Below are positions 44,877 through 59,122 of a stretch of DNA of 64,000 nucleotides, piece by piece. The DNA comes from Helicostylum pulchrum (taxonomy: Eukaryota; Mucoromycota; Mucoromycetes; Mucorales; Mucoraceae). The DNA lies in the NCBI GenBank assembly GCA_025677825.1, contig JAIXMO010000014.1, forward strand, positions 186,001 through 250,000, read 5' to 3'. The stretch's first letter is position 1, and each line of letters starts with the position of its first letter. The translations under genes and the position numbers were made by a program. The notes beneath the pieces are model-generated. The model had not been told where the DNA came from and made no database searches. It saw nothing but the letters and a program-made list of their open reading frames with translations.

Positions 44877-45752
44877 AAAGCAATACGTCACGCTTTCTTT
44901 CTGAACTTGTACCAAGAATTTCCCGTAAACAATGCTTGCACGAACAAAGAAAACCCTTTTTCTCCATTATATGGTCGCCTTGTCGACGATAAATCAAAGC
45001 AGCTCAACCTTTATAACTCGGGCCATCCGATATTGTCTGAATGTTTTTGACGAAACCAAGTCCCTTCCTGTACTAGCTGTTATTTCTGTTGAAGGATTTT
45101 CTAGTAAACAATTCCGTGACACTACCTTTGATAAATCTGACAATGACCCGTTCTTCACACACTCATGCCAATCATGGGCAAAGCGAGCTCAGTTTTATAA
45201 CACGGACTCTATTGCTGAACGGACTAATGTCAGTCCAATAGATCCTATGATTGCCTTATGTTACTTCTTCATGTTGCAAGAGAGGGGTATACTAGCTCTT
45301 GACAAATACGACGACCCTACTATTCAACGATTTGTCGAATATCAATGGAGGTATTCTCTAAAAAGAAAAATGAAACAACCAGTTTGACCTTGATGACACG
45401 ATCCCTGTGTGATGCTATGACTAGCCAGTTTACAAAGATCATCAAGTGTAATCAAGACCAATCAGAGTTTTCAAATAAACGGCTTCGACAATATGCAGAA
45501 GATGGGGCCCGATTTGCAGAACAATTTAAACGACAACACCTATCAACAGAAACTGAAAGCGTCATACCGATAGCAAGTGAAAACGATGATGAACCCACTG
45601 CTAATCTACTTTTTGTCGACAAAATGAGAGCCCAGTCAACTGGTAGGTTCAGATGGATGGCATGCTATAGCGAAGGTAAGCCGGAGGGTCGGTTCACCAG
45701 ATACTACAATCACATCACTTTGAAAAATGCATTTCATAAGCGCACTTTATAG
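44877..45752 (+). pseudogene. Frameshifted multicopy-family ORF
   Basis: Three frames in order form one long protein. Frame A (44877-45053): RHAFFLNLYQEFPVNNACTN then NPFSPLYGRLVDDKSKQLN, ending at a stop. Frame B (from about 45047): FDETKSLPVLAVISVEGFSS, then SCQSWAKRAQFYNTDSIAER and SPIDPMIALCYFFMLQERGI. Frame C (from 45345): KKKNETTSLTLMTRSLCDAM through ARFAEQFKRQ and RFRWMACYSEGKPEGR to TAG at 45750. Two one-base shifts (an extra T near 45047 and a missing A near 45343) are enough to explain the breaks, so this may be a recently broken gene or a sequencing artefact. A decayed copy sits at about 57540-57680. I do not recognise the domain; a transposon-linked protein is possible. Confidence 0.65.
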
Positions 45753-46143
45753 TTTCATTGACTCTTCTTTTTTTCTTCTTAATATACCATATTCTATATC
45801 CCCCGTCCCCAACATTTAAAGGACTATAAATAAAAACGGAATTTCGGCTCCCATACAAAAAAGTATTTCATACAAAAGACTGTATATCGAAATAAAAAAG
45901 TATTCGTTACATGTTGCCTTTTTAAAATGAAATGTTTGTAAGTACCTAGTTCGTTATTTTAGAGCACATAACAGATTATACTATAATGAGTATTCAAACT
46001 AGACGCACCTAATATAAACCAAGCTTTTTTCTTTTCTAGGAACAGAACATTTTAGGTTCAAAGCGGAAACTAATTTAACTTTTTGTTTATTTGTCAAGAT
46101 CCCTCTTTTTCTTTTTTTCTTTTTTCTTTTTTGTAGCGTCAAT
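45753..46143. other. Intergenic
   Basis: 390 bp, no supported gene. CT-rich tract (tctttttctttttttcttttttc) before the next ATG. Confidence 0.5.
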
Positions 46144-47547
46144 ATGAGCGTCGACAACTTATCAATATCATTTGCGTCCAGCATGGGCATTGAAAACATT
46201 CAAGACGAGTACCTAAACAAAAATAACCTCTATACAGATTTGGATCAACTCGAGAGATCAGTGGAAGCAGAATTTGAGCAATACATGAACCAGGCACGGT
46301 CTTTTCCCTTTCAAGAAGAACAGTACTTGACTCGTGAACATCCTGAATTAGAAGATGCTTCAGTTCATTCCGATTATGAAATCTTGGGCGCAGACTTATT
46401 AGATCAAGTGAATGATGAACTTGCTCTAGATAACGATTCATGGCAACGTTACCTAGAAAATAACGATGTGGACGATAATTATAACGTAAAGCCACTTCGA
46501 AATAATACCAATATCTCGTTTAGGAGAGAAGAGAGCAAGGGGTATACAGAAAATCAGCATTATAGTGGTACTACATCCCCAGGACAGTATTTTGGTGCAA
46601 GGTCTTTACCGTTAAGTTCTATGGATAATGTATGGCAACATAAGGAAGACCGGGAAGAGGAAGACGAACAGGACGACGAAGAAGAAGAAAACCAAGAATA
46701 TGAAGAAGAAAGTCTTTCTTTTGTAAATAAGTTTTTCCATTTAACACAAAAATCAATCAGTACTAACTTATTATTATACAGTCCTCATCCATAAAAGAAC
46801 AGACTGTTACAGCTACAGACAAGTTACTAGAAGCTAGATTTGTAAGTTCCCCTTTCAATTGTAGCCCAAATATATAATTAATACTTTTGATAGAAAACTT
46901 TACCAAAAACTTTACGTCTTTTCCCTAAATACGAATTACCAGAGATAGAATTACACCATCCATATACCCAAAAGAAAAGCAATGGTTCAATATCATCCAC
47001 GCGTCAACAATGCGCGTCTAGACCAAAGACAAACAGTACACTTAGTAGTTTCAGCAACTCGGCACAACATCAAGAGCAAGATATATGTACGGTTGAACCA
47101 ACATCACTACACTTTTTATGTGAAATGTCACCGAAAACTATTTATGCAAAAGTAATTTATTTAAAAATTACAAATACCAGTCCAGATCATGTTCGATCCT
47201 TCTCTATTTACTCTTCAAAGAATTTACTTGAATTTGAAACAAGTCAAGGTATGATACTAGAGCATGAAGTAGTGCAAGTAAAAGTTAAGGTACAATCCAG
47301 TGCATTATTATCCTATCGACGTCAACAAGCTTCATTGGACGAATATCCATCTATATACGATAGAGTGTTAGTATTAATCGATCATCAACATGTTACTGAA
47401 TTAGATGTCAACATTGATTTTATGAGTTTGGATGACGATGATGACGATGTTGATGATAATAGCAATAATAATGAACCGAAAGAATGCGATAGACCTAAAT
47501 GTCCGTACTGTGCACTCGAAAAAGGGTATCCTTTACATTCTCTATAA
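46144..47547 (+). CDS. Acidic protein of unknown function with PapD-like C-terminal domain candidate
   Basis: Three exons: 46144-46722 (donor GTAAAT; the intron holds a perfect TACTAAC branch site), 46782-46841, and 46894-47547; phases match. The first 190 residues are acidic and probably disordered, with an almost pure Glu/Asp run near the end. The C-terminal exon has a beta-rich segment (FLCEMSPKTIYAKVIYLKIT ... SFSIYSSKNLLEFE ... VQVKVKVQSSALLSY) like an MSP/ASH-type domain. It ends with an acidic stretch, then CDRPKCPYCALEKGYPLHSL. The CPYC motif may bind zinc. MSP/ASH domains often act at centrosome or ER contacts; that role is only a guess. Ends 113 bp before the stop of the uS14m gene on the other strand. 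Confidence 0.6.
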
Positions 47548-47659
47548 ACCTTTTTTTTTTATTGATTTGTTTTTTTTATCTGTGTGTGTATTAATTGTCT
47601 GGTTTAAAATATATTACAAAAGAGGAGGAGGGGAAGAAAAGCATAAAAACTCTTTCTCT

Positions 47660-47959
47660 CTACCAAGAAGACTTCTTAACACCAGGAAGTTCACCATTCA
47701 AAGCCTTTAAACGGAATTGGAAACGGCATAATTTGAATTCACGGAGAACACCACTACCATGACCAGTTGCAACACAACGATTGTGGATATAAGTAGGTGA
47801 AGATTGCTTAGGCATAGCATTTAATTGAAGTTGAGCTTGATGACGAACACGAGCAGGTAAAGTCTCATTACGAGTAATGAATCTGAAAGCTTGGCGAGTT
47901 ACTTCATTGTTAGCGACTGCTTGACGAGCGTTGATGTCACGAAGTATACGGCACCTCAT
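47660..47959 (-). CDS. Mitochondrial small-subunit ribosomal protein uS14m (Mrp2)
   Basis: A single exon of 99 aa, MRCRILRDINARQAVANNEV to PGVKKSSW. The central part, FRFITRNETLPARVRHQAQLQ, and the C-terminal NRCVATGHGSGVLREFKLCRFQFR, are the uS14 signature without a zinc motif, as in mitochondrial forms. The length matches yeast Mrp2/uS14m. It binds 3' domain rRNA near the decoding region of the mitochondrial ribosome. Confidence 0.93.
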   Translation of the reverse strand: MRCRILRDINARQAVANNEVTRQAFRFITRNETLPARVRHQAQLQLNAMPKQSSPTYIHNRCVATGHGSGVLREFKLCRFQFRLKALNGELPGVKKSSW

Positions 47960-48872
47960 TTTTAAATTAAAAAAGTAATGTTAAAAATATTATTTTTGGA
48001 AGGGGGATATAATAACATGGTAGGGGCTTCTTCCCGCCCAATAAAAAGTCAAGTCACATATCTCAGCCAATCATACTTTTACTCGACCTGTCAAAATCTA
48101 TATCCTTTTGCCTGCTTTTACGAACTGCTTGTACATTTGGATGGGATCATGGTAAATAAGATCTGAATATCGGTTAGATAGAAACACATTATAGATCTAC
48201 GAGATGTTATACTTTAATACATAGTAGGTATGCTGAACGGGATAGAATAAAGTATTGCAGATACAGCTGTGCAAAATTAGTTTCGCATGAATATCTGGCA
48301 CATAACAACGTCGTAGTCTCTAAATAATTGCAACTAGATATCTAGAATTTAACTTTTGGTTCTACGGATGATATTGCCGCTAATTTTTAATGCTATTTAA
48401 TACATCAGCAATAGTGTGTGATCAGACCTTCTTCTTTCTTTTTGTTACTCGTAATGGCTTTGTGTTCCAATTAAGCACAAATTAACATAAACAAAAAAGA
48501 TATTACATCAACACTTGATAGCTTTCATTGTGCTTCCATCATTGAAACCGCAGTTATTAGATTTATATCACGCCCAATTGCAGCGATAAAGAGGTGCAAA
48601 GAGTGGCTTACGCCTACTCGAACGAGGTTTTTAAAATAAACGCTTTTTTTGAAAGAAAAATTTATCCTAGGTCGAAAATAACGCGACAGGTCTTATCTAC
48701 GATACTTGGCAGTTACTCTTTCGTACATCTTACGCATTACTTCCCCCCGGACAAGTAGCTTGGGTCGCTCGGTAGGACTGCTTTTATAACATTTTTGCGG
48801 TAGTCTTACTAAAGCCTTTTTTGAGCAAAAAAAAACTGCGTTCACCTTTTTTTTTTTCTCGTGTCAACTATA
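47960..48872. promoter_or_regulatory. Divergent upstream region, uS14m / CLF1
   Basis: About 910 bp. No gene seen. Near 48640 gtttttaaaataaacgcttttttt and a T-rich tract precede the CLF1 ATG. A 62-codon frame at 47978 is not considered coding. Confidence 0.45.
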
Positions 48873-51188
48873 ATGGATTCCAAAGAAACAACTAGTGGAT
48901 TTGGTAAAAACCCTAGACCTCCTAAGGTATGACTATATATAACAAAATAATAATGAAAATACGACCCGAACTGACATTTTTTTTTTACATCATCAGGTCA
49001 AGAACAAGAGCGCCGCTCCTGTTCAGATTACGGCTGAACAAATCTTACGTGAAGCTCATGACCGTCGTCTTGAACCTACCCACAGCATCCCCCAACAAAA
49101 GATTGCCGATTTAGAAGAACTATCTGAATTTCGACAACGTAAACGTAAAGAATTCGAAGACAACATCCGTAAGAATCGACTCAATATTAGTAATTGGATT
49201 AAATATGCCTCTTGGGAAGAAAGTCAAATGGAATTTCAACGTGCACGATCTGTATTTGAACGTGCATTAGATGTTGAATGGCGTAACAATGCACTTTGGT
49301 TACGTTATGTTGATATGGAATTAAAGAATCGTAGTGTCAATCATGCACGTAACTTGCTTGATCGTGCCACTACTTTGTTACCTCGTGTCGATCAGTTCTG
49401 GTACAAGTATACTTACATGGAAGAAACTCTTGGTGACGTACCTAAAGCTAGAAATGTGTTTGAACGTTGGATGAAATGGGAACCTACTGAAAATGCTTGG
49501 ATGGCCTACATCAAGATGGAATTACGTTATGACGAAAAGCAACGTGCTCGTGCTATCTATGAACGTTTTGTTAGTATTCACCCTGAACCAGCGAATTGGA
49601 TCAAATGGGCAAAGTTTGAAGAAGAACATAATAACCTCAACAAATGTAGAGAAATTTATACTGCTGGTCTCGAGTTTTTAGGCGAAGAGAAATTAGATCA
49701 AAAATTATTAGTTGCCTTTGCAAAGTTTGAAATTAAAGCAAAAGAGGTAAATATATATAAATGGTTAATATTATAGTATAAACTTATACGTATATATTCT
49801 TTCTGTAGTTTGAACGTGCCCGTGTTATTTTTAAATACGGCTTAGATCGTCTCCCCAAATCAAAATCCCAATCATTATATAACCAATATACTAACTTTGA
49901 AAAACAGTATGGTGATAAAGCTGGTATCGAGGATGTTGTTATTGGTAAAAGACGTGTACAATATGAGCAAGAGATTGAAGAGAGTCCCAAGAATTACGAT
50001 ATTTGGTTCGATTATGCTAAATTAGAAGAATCGGCTGGTGATCCAACTCGTGTTCGTGAAATATATGAACGCGCTATTGCACAAATCCCCCCTGCAGAAG
50101 AAAAGAGATTTTGGAGACGTTATATTTACTTGTGGATTAACTATGCACTGTATGAAGAACTTGAAAGTCAAGATATTGAACGTACACGTCAAATTTACGA
50201 GCAATGTATTCAACTGATACCTCACAAGAAATTCACATTTGCTAAAATATGGCTCATGTATGCTCAATTTGAAATCAGACAAATGCAAGTGACTCAAGCA
50301 AGAAAGTTATTAGGTAGAGCTATCGGTACATGTCCTAAAAACAGACTCTTTAAGGGTTATATCGATTTAGAATTTCAATTAAGAGAGTTTGACCGTTGTC
50401 GTACCATTTACACAAAATACCTTGCATATGATCCTTCCAATTGCTCTGCTTGGATTCAATATGCAGAACTTGAAAAGAATGTGTTGGATGAAGTTGAAAG
50501 AGCTCGTGCTATCTTCGAACTTGCTGTGTCTCAAGAAAATCTTAATATGCCCGAATTATTATGGAAAGCTTATATCGATTTCGAAATTGGAGAAGAGGAA
50601 TACGAAAAGACAAGAGACCTTTATTATCGCTTATTGGAGCGTACTGAACATGTCAAGGTCTATATCAGTTTCGCACAGTTTGAACTGTCTATACCTTATG
50701 AGGACGGAAATACTGAAGGTGTTACACGTGCTCGTACAATCTTTGACAAGGCTTACGATAAGATGAAGCAGAAGGAACTTAAAGAAGAGGTACATATCAT
50801 TTATTTATATCATCAAGTTTATATATACTTATTTCTTTTAAATAGCGTGTTCTTTTACTTGAAGCTTGGAAAGACTTTGAAGAGAATTATGGTACAGATG
50901 AAACTAGAGAAGCTGTCAATAAGAAGATGCCCAAGGTTGTCAAGAAGAGAAGAAGAGCTGCTGACTCAACTGAAGATAACATTATTTGGGAAGAATACTT
51001 TGATTACATCTTTGCTGATGACGAAGTTCAAAACCGTTCCCTTAAAATCTTGCAAATGGCTCAAGCTTGGCAAGCAAAGGTAACAAAGAAAAAAATAATA
51101 CTAGTAGACATTAAATACTTTGAAACTAATACATCTTTAATTATAATAGAAACAACAAATGGAAGAGAGTAGTAATAATGAATCATAA
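48873..51188 (+). CDS. CLF1: Splicing factor Clf1/Syf3 (Crooked neck)
   Basis: ATG at 48873 ([18 protein letters not shown]), then four introns (near 48928, 49748, 50790 and 51080), about 680 aa, the usual length. The N-terminal [20 protein letters not shown] and [20 protein letters not shown] are conserved in crooked-neck proteins. The rest is a chain of about 15 HAT (half-a-TPR) repeats, recognisable by W..Y...E and RAR..FERAL patterns such as [20 protein letters not shown]. It is a scaffold of the NineTeen complex, needed for spliceosome activation and tri-snRNP addition, with Prp19, Cef1 and Syf1. Convergent with the ALDH gene, 87 bp between stops. Confidence 0.97.
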
Positions 51189-51275
51189 AAGTGCGAATAA
51201 TATAATAAAAAGATATAATCATGCGCTTGCTATTGTTATTATATGTTTTTTTTTTCTATCTCTCTCCTTGGAAAT

Positions 51276-53339
<2,064 letters not shown>

Positions 53340-54376
53340 TATTATATTTTTTTTTTGAAAAAAAAGTAAAGAAAGAGAAAAAAAGGAAAGCGATTATAGA
53401 TTGAGTTTTTATAAACACGCCAAATTGAACACAAGAAAAAAATGTGACAATTCAGACAGCGAAAACTGTTGTGACCCCAATGTATGTAAATTTGGAAACT
53501 TGATAGAAGGCTTATCATTTGTTATACAGTGAAGAAGAACTTTCTATGTACATTAATGTGTTGCCACACCATGAATATAAAAACTTGTTACCTATATATA
53601 GTACATTCTTTTTTAAAAATGCGGTTTCTGTATTAAATAAACGTAAACGTTGTAATATTTATAATATTTTTCCCTTTTTTTTCTTTCGTACATGATTAAC
53701 TATTTAGTTCTAACGGAAAAGCATTTAGCTTAGTAATAACGCCTATTACCCCCCTGTTTTTTTGTACCATTATTCATTGGCAGGGTGATACTAAGGCTCA
53801 ATTTTCAATTTTGTTCTAAGTAAGAATTTACTAAAGCTACTTCGCATGTGTGGACTAATTTTGGTTTATACAAACCATTTTATGCCATACATGGATCAGG
53901 ATAAAATTATTTCTGTAAATAAAGTTCAGCATATTCGACGCTATAGTTCGTTGAAAGCTAGATATTAGCATTCAGCATTTCGAACTCTATTTTTTTTGTT
54001 TTTGGATTTAAAACTTTGCGATAAGCAATTGAAATAATATTCAAGTGATAACTATTGATTTTCTTCGCAAAAAAAAAGTAGTTAAGTAACCTTATATGCA
54101 TATAAATACATGGGATATAACTACGGCGAGTTTATGCTTTGGTAATTGTCGTAATCGCTACAATTTACAACACCCAATGATTTTATCTCAGCTAATGTAT
54201 ACATCGTAGGCGTCTCAAATGACAATAAGTCTCATATTGTTCTACACATGGTGAAGCTATATTGATGCATCGTATTCTATCAAATGACATATATTATTAA
54301 CAATACATGCCCTAACTGTGTGTTAATAGTATAAATACAATTATAAAAGGTATCAAACCCTTGATTTAGATATTTA
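53340..54376. other. Intergenic ALDH / FIST gene
   Basis: About 1 kb. No supported gene. AT-rich, with no obvious repeat beyond T runs. Upstream region of the ALDH gene and 3' region of the FIST gene. Confidence 0.45.
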
Positions 54377-55712
54377 TTAAGTTAATTTAAAAGTAACCTT
54401 TGAAAAGGGTACATCTAATACTTCACTAGGTATATTACTACGACCTACAATAACACCGTTTTCACTTACACCTCCAAAGACATCCGAAATAACAGAGGCA
54501 CCTTTAGGAATTTTGACAGGTGCAGCATCAATGGTATGATCCTTACTGCTTACACCAAACACTATTTCATCAAGTTCAATAGGATCACTGGAGACATTTT
54601 TAAATTCAAGACATTTCTTTCTCAAAAACTATATAAATGTATAAAAAAAGATTTAGTAATTCGATATTATTAATTTTTGACATGTGACTTACTTGTACGG
54701 TTTGACCGATCTGAAGATCAGCGGTTGTGTCTACAGACATATTGCCTCTTCCGGGATCTCCACTTGTAATACGACTCACTGTGACATTACATTCTGATTT
54801 TTCATCTTCATTAGGAGGATAAACAGCTAAATAGAATTCTTCGTCCTTTGATAGTTTAGGTCCGCCTTGAATTAACTTTAACAGTAAACCAGTTGCACCA
54901 CCTTCGTCTAAATCCAAGATAATATTACCTCTGCAACGTGTAATTTTGACAGGTTTGCCTAATTTCTCCATAGCTTCGTGACTCAAGCTCACTTTACCCT
55001 TTTTATCTCCATACGAAGCAAATCCGACGATACCAGAACCCATGATACTATTACCTTTAAATAATGTGTATGGTTCACCAGTAACAAATGGGGTCGAAGC
55101 GCCAATGATACCTACTTTAGATACATCAGGATAATGATGATCTAGCGACTGAAGTAATTGATCAGGTTCATTATCAGAGATCGTAAACACAAAAGAAGGC
55201 TTTTCGGTTAAACCTGGAGGTAATTCAAAATCCTGTACTGGGGTACTGACCGACCCAAAGTCTTTCCAACCCACTTTATCAATATGATCACTTTGAAATT
55301 TCAATCTTTCAGTTTCTTCTGAACGACCCCATCTTCCTACAGAGATACTACGAATCTTGAGTCTATCCTGACTATCCTCAATAGTGAAAGGCACCACTTT
55401 TTCATCATATCCCAACCAAATTGAAATACCATGATCTACTTGAGGTACACGATCCACAACTCCACCCAAAAGTAAATCAGGTTTCAAGTTTTTGTGTAAT
55501 TCTTGAATTAACGTTTGGTAATGTCCAAGTGAAAAGGACTTGGAAGCTAAAACTACACATACGTCTGGTGCTTTATCTGTCTTTAAGCTTTCGACCGAAG
55601 TTTGGACACATTCTTCAATGCTGGATCCGCTGGTAGTAAGACCGGTCCAAATCGATCGTGTATTTTTAGGTGTTGCTAATATCCTTTTAGCTGAAAGAAG
55701 AAGAAGAGACAT
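54377..55712 (-). CDS. FIST-domain protein
   Basis: Exon 1 55712-54693 (340 codons; donor GTAAGT), intron 54692-54629, exon 2 54628-54377 (83 codons), 423 aa. I start at MSLLLLSAKRILATPKN, ignoring in-frame leader codons upstream. The middle holds FIST_N-type segments: VCVVLASKSFSLGHYQTLI, LLLGGVVDRVPQVDHGISIW, VGRWGRSEE, and VGIIGASTPFVTGEPYTLF with NSIMGSGIVGFAS. The FIST_C half follows: ILDLDEGGATGLLLKLIQGG, and exon 2 with SKDHTIDAAPVKIPKGA. FIST is a predicted small-ligand sensing fold (bacterial signalling and eukaryotic FBXO22-like). No F-box is visible. The role in fungi is unknown. The first part of the gene and its leader have a partial copy at 22357-22550. Confidence 0.8.
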
Positions 55713-57479
55713 GGCGAAGTAATAAAACTGGAAAACCTGGGGGTGTTTAGGAAAGTAAAGTAAAAAAAGATCGGAGTTGATGCATAAAAAAGAAAACAAG
55801 TCTCCGTCATTTGTCTCGTAAAAAAAAAAAAAACTATGTTGAACCTTTCACTTTTGACATTATTTGTGAGATATCTTAACATTAAAAAAATAATACGCGA
55901 TTGAGTTCTGTTTTGTCACTTTTTACGAACGAAAACAATTATCCATCTTTGAACGAAGAAACTTGATAATAAAACTTTAACCAAATAACTTTTTAATTTT
56001 ATGTTTACTGGGCCAAAAAATGTTATTTGGTAAACGTCAAGTTTTCTTCCTTTACTACTAACAATGAATTTTCAAAATTCAAAGCGTTATGTAACTTTTT
56101 TACTGAAGCAAGAAACTTCCTTATCGAATAGTAACTCTTGAAATGATCCAACGGCAATATCACTTTATCGAATTGCCAAAAGTTTCAAGAAAGTATTGAT
56201 AGAGAAACAGTTCTCTTAAATGTGTTAAAACTGTTTGCGATTCTAGTATCTCAAAAAAAAAAAAAAAAAAAAAAAACTTGACGCTGCTGGACGCTTGCAG
56301 TATGACTCCCCCTCGGTACGAAATAAAAGTAACCCAGAGATAGAAATTATAACGGCTGTGAAAAGACGATTTTTTTTTGAAGAAGAAAGCAACGATGAAA
56401 CCCGCTACCAAAACACAATGAATTTTTGTGGAAGCTTTCAAAGCTGGAGGAAGAAGAATGAACCGGCGGGCATGTCACGCTAAGTTGAAGAAGAAAGAAA
56501 ACTGCATTAAATATAAGACATCCGAAGTACTGCGTGTATAACACAACAATTGCAAGAAACAGCGCAGATGATTTTTCTTTCTCATTTTCTCTCTTTTTAT
56601 GCTTTTTTAATAAAATTTATTATCGTTATTAAGTTTACTTAGTCTAAAATACATTTTATTCATTTGTAATTTTCTTTTAATATACAGCCCACAACACAAC
56701 AATGTGATTAAGTATACACAAGGAGGAAATCACAATCTTAAGTATCCTGAAGAGGAAGAGACATGGCTTTGCTTTTCTTGGATCGATGTGGCGATGTATC
56801 CTGGAATATACGCATATTAAAATTCGGCTAGCTTATGGAAACGTATCAGCAAGCAAAACTCGTATATATTTCTGTAAAACTGTTCAAGATAATCTATTGG
56901 ACTTGAAAAATTAATTAGGCCGCCTTAGAATCCCAAGACAATAAGTTCTATCCCAGTGCACTGTATAGGTTGTACTGACTTCTCGCCCATGACGCGCGAT
57001 AGACAGCAGCAACGTTATACAAAGGTAAGGCGAATATAATTATCACCTATTTTCTTACTTCAATGATGAAAATTGACCATGCAACAAGATTTTCCCCCTT
57101 TTTTTTTTTGGTAAAAAAAATGATTCTATTATGAGACCATATCGTTGCATTGAAACTGCTATATCTAGTTATTCCAGTCTTAAGCTAGCCGTATCCGTTT
57201 GCACCAACAAACCGCAGGAAAATAAGTGCACGTACTATATAGAAAGATATTTTTCTGCTTGTGTATGAATTCATTCTTAAAAGAAAAGAAAGAGGAAGAA
57301 TATTATTCCATTTTATCATAAATTACGCAATACTACTTTTTTTTTACGCACAGGTAAATATTTAGTTATGCGAAAGGCAAAAAACGCGTCGCACACTTCG
57401 CCTATTTGACACACTTCGCCTATGTGGCCCACTTTATCTCCGAGTTATATTCTTAAGGCGGTTAAATATACTAGTAAGA
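55713..57479. other. Relic-rich region without intact genes
   Basis: 1.8 kb. The first ~140 bases are the FIST-gene leader/promoter (its copy is at 22400-22550). Short protein-like relics occur: NNEFSKFKALCNFFTEARNF on + near 56064-56130, ALESQDNKFYPSALYRLY near 56925-56980, and METYQQAKLVYISVKLFKI near 56834. Each is broken by stops. An A run of about 22 lies near 56253-56275. A 25-base block at 57138-57162 recurs at 36509. The tandem motif cacacttcgcctat occurs twice near 57391-57423. Confidence 0.45.
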
Positions 57480-57690
57480 ATTATTATTGCGTTCATCAGG
57501 TTGGTGATAAGGTGTGCTTGGATTACAACGAGATAAAACTTTAAATTTAAGCGGGAAGGATTTTCCAGCAAACAATTCGGTGACACTACTAGTGCCTTTG
57601 ATAAAAAATCTGACAATAGCCCGTTCTTCATACGCACACTCATGCCAATCATGGGCAAAGCGAGCTGAGGATTCTGAATCTCAAGATGAT
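57480..57690 (+). pseudogene. Decayed copy of the multicopy ORF at 44877-45752
   Basis: Bases from about 57557 read gattttccagcaaacaattc and continue cactcatgccaatcatggg, closely following 45097-45190. Peptide frames give FSSKQF in one frame and HSCQSWAKRA in another, so the copy has at least one internal frame change and short insertions relative to the 45-kb copy. Its other parts are not readable. Confidence 0.7.
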
Positions 57691-58681
57691 AATTCGGTAT
57701 TTTCGATTAAATTTAGTCTCGAAAAAAAACATCATTCACTTGTAATAAAATATCTTTGTGTATCATAAAAAAATTTTTTTTTTCGATTCGAGAAATAAAA
57801 AAAAACAAACTTTCGATTCTGGTGCAGAATTTGACTTGTGATAGGATCAGCAACTTGTTTGCCGCACATACCCATTTAGAAAAAAAAAAAAAAACGCAGT
57901 TAATGCAACCGACATTTGATCTAATTTTTCGGTTATTACAAGAGGTATAATGGCGTTATAAGTAGTTACATATATACGCACATTAAATCAAAAACTAGAA
58001 TATTGAGTTCTATAAAGCGTTATGTAGTTTAACTAGAAAAATACCATCTTGTTTCTTTTTTCTTTTTTAATATTTGTGTTGTATGCATATATATAATGAT
58101 TGGTTCGGATATATACGATACACGAAAGAAGCTTGTTTTTTATGTAAAGTGCCACATGTGGTATGTTTAATATTGCCGGTTTCGGCATTAAATATTTTTT
58201 TTTTTAATAAATGTTCTTGTTTAAAGAGTGCACTTGATGTAGTTAATTCACTGGGAAATGAGGATTTAGAAGTTTAAGCGGGAGAAGCAATAGTCATAAT
58301 TAGAGATTCGTTTTGACATGTTGACATGTAATTGATACGCCGCCGACAATGATACAAAACGTTAGATCCAAAAAAAAAAAGTTGGATTCTACACGTAGTT
58401 AGCGGCGATACAATTGAAAAAAATTGAATGTAGCAAGAAGAGGAGAAGCATACTTCTGTATATGTCACGTTGATTGCGACACGAAAAAAAAAAAGGATGA
58501 TGACGATGACGGTAATAAATATACCCTGGGCTTCCGTGATATGCATATGTACGTGTGTGTGTGTGTGTATACAAATATATAAAAGAATTAAAGAGACACT
58601 ATAGTAATGGACGAAGATTTAAAAAAGAAATATAAAGTTTTATTAAATATAATGATGTGATTTTTTTTTTTATTATAAATT
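57691..58681. other. Region with further relics
   Basis: A frame at 58074-58277 (ending SLGNEDLEV) looks like the end of a protein with Cys-rich segment FLCKVPHVVCLILPVSALN, but has no upstream partner. The phrase aaagcgttatgta occurs near 58015 and near 56083, each within an (E)F(Y)KALC-like frame, suggesting a second dispersed family. The (GT)n run at 58553-58568 is a microsatellite. Confidence 0.35.
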
Positions 58682-59122
58682 TTATTTCTCATTAACACCA
58701 AATACGTTTTTAGCTATAAACTTTGTAATTTTGATAGGTAAATTGGATTGAATAATAGTCGAAGTAATATTAATGATCTGTGCATTCCAATTTTCTTTTA
58801 CTACAGAACAATTAAAGAGAAAAAGAAGGTTACTGGAAAATACATCATATGATTTTTTTTTTTTTTTACCTGAAGGTACAAGTCGGCCTTTATAATAAGA
58901 TTTAGTTTCGTCCATAAATTGCTCCACGGAACTAGTAGGACGTTGCAGCGAAAGTCGAACAAGTGGTTCATTCAACTTGTTTGTGATCATGTCGTTCCTT
59001 TCTTTGGCTTCGTCAAGTTGCTTTTGTATGTTGGCGGTATTCGTAATTAAATTAATACGCGACTGATATGTAATAGCCGTGGCTAAGGTAAGTCCAGCTA
59101 ATATAGTAAGGGCTCTGGGCAT
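58682..59122 (-). CDS. MICOS complex subunit Mic12 (Aim5-like)
   Basis: ATG at 59122 gives MPRALTILAGLTLATAITYQ, a short N-terminal membrane helix. A coiled, charged region (NIQKQLDEAKERNDMITNKL) follows, and then YYKGRLVPS. The intron after the CTTCAG donor joins to VKENWNAQIINITSTIIQSN. That last segment is the conserved Mic12/QIL1-type element, comparable to SIKDIWNEQIRNSVDW in yeast Aim5. About 117 aa with one TM at the N-terminus is the family layout. MICOS holds cristae junctions in the inner mitochondrial membrane. The assignment rests on this motif and topology. Confidence 0.62.
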   Translation of the reverse strand: MPRALTILAGLTLATAITYQSRINLITNTANIQKQLDEAKERNDMITNKLNEPLVRLSLQRPTSSVEQFMDETKSYYKGRLVPSGKKKKKSYDVFSSNLLFLFNCSVVKENWNAQIINITSTIIQSNLPIKITKFIAKNVFGVNEK

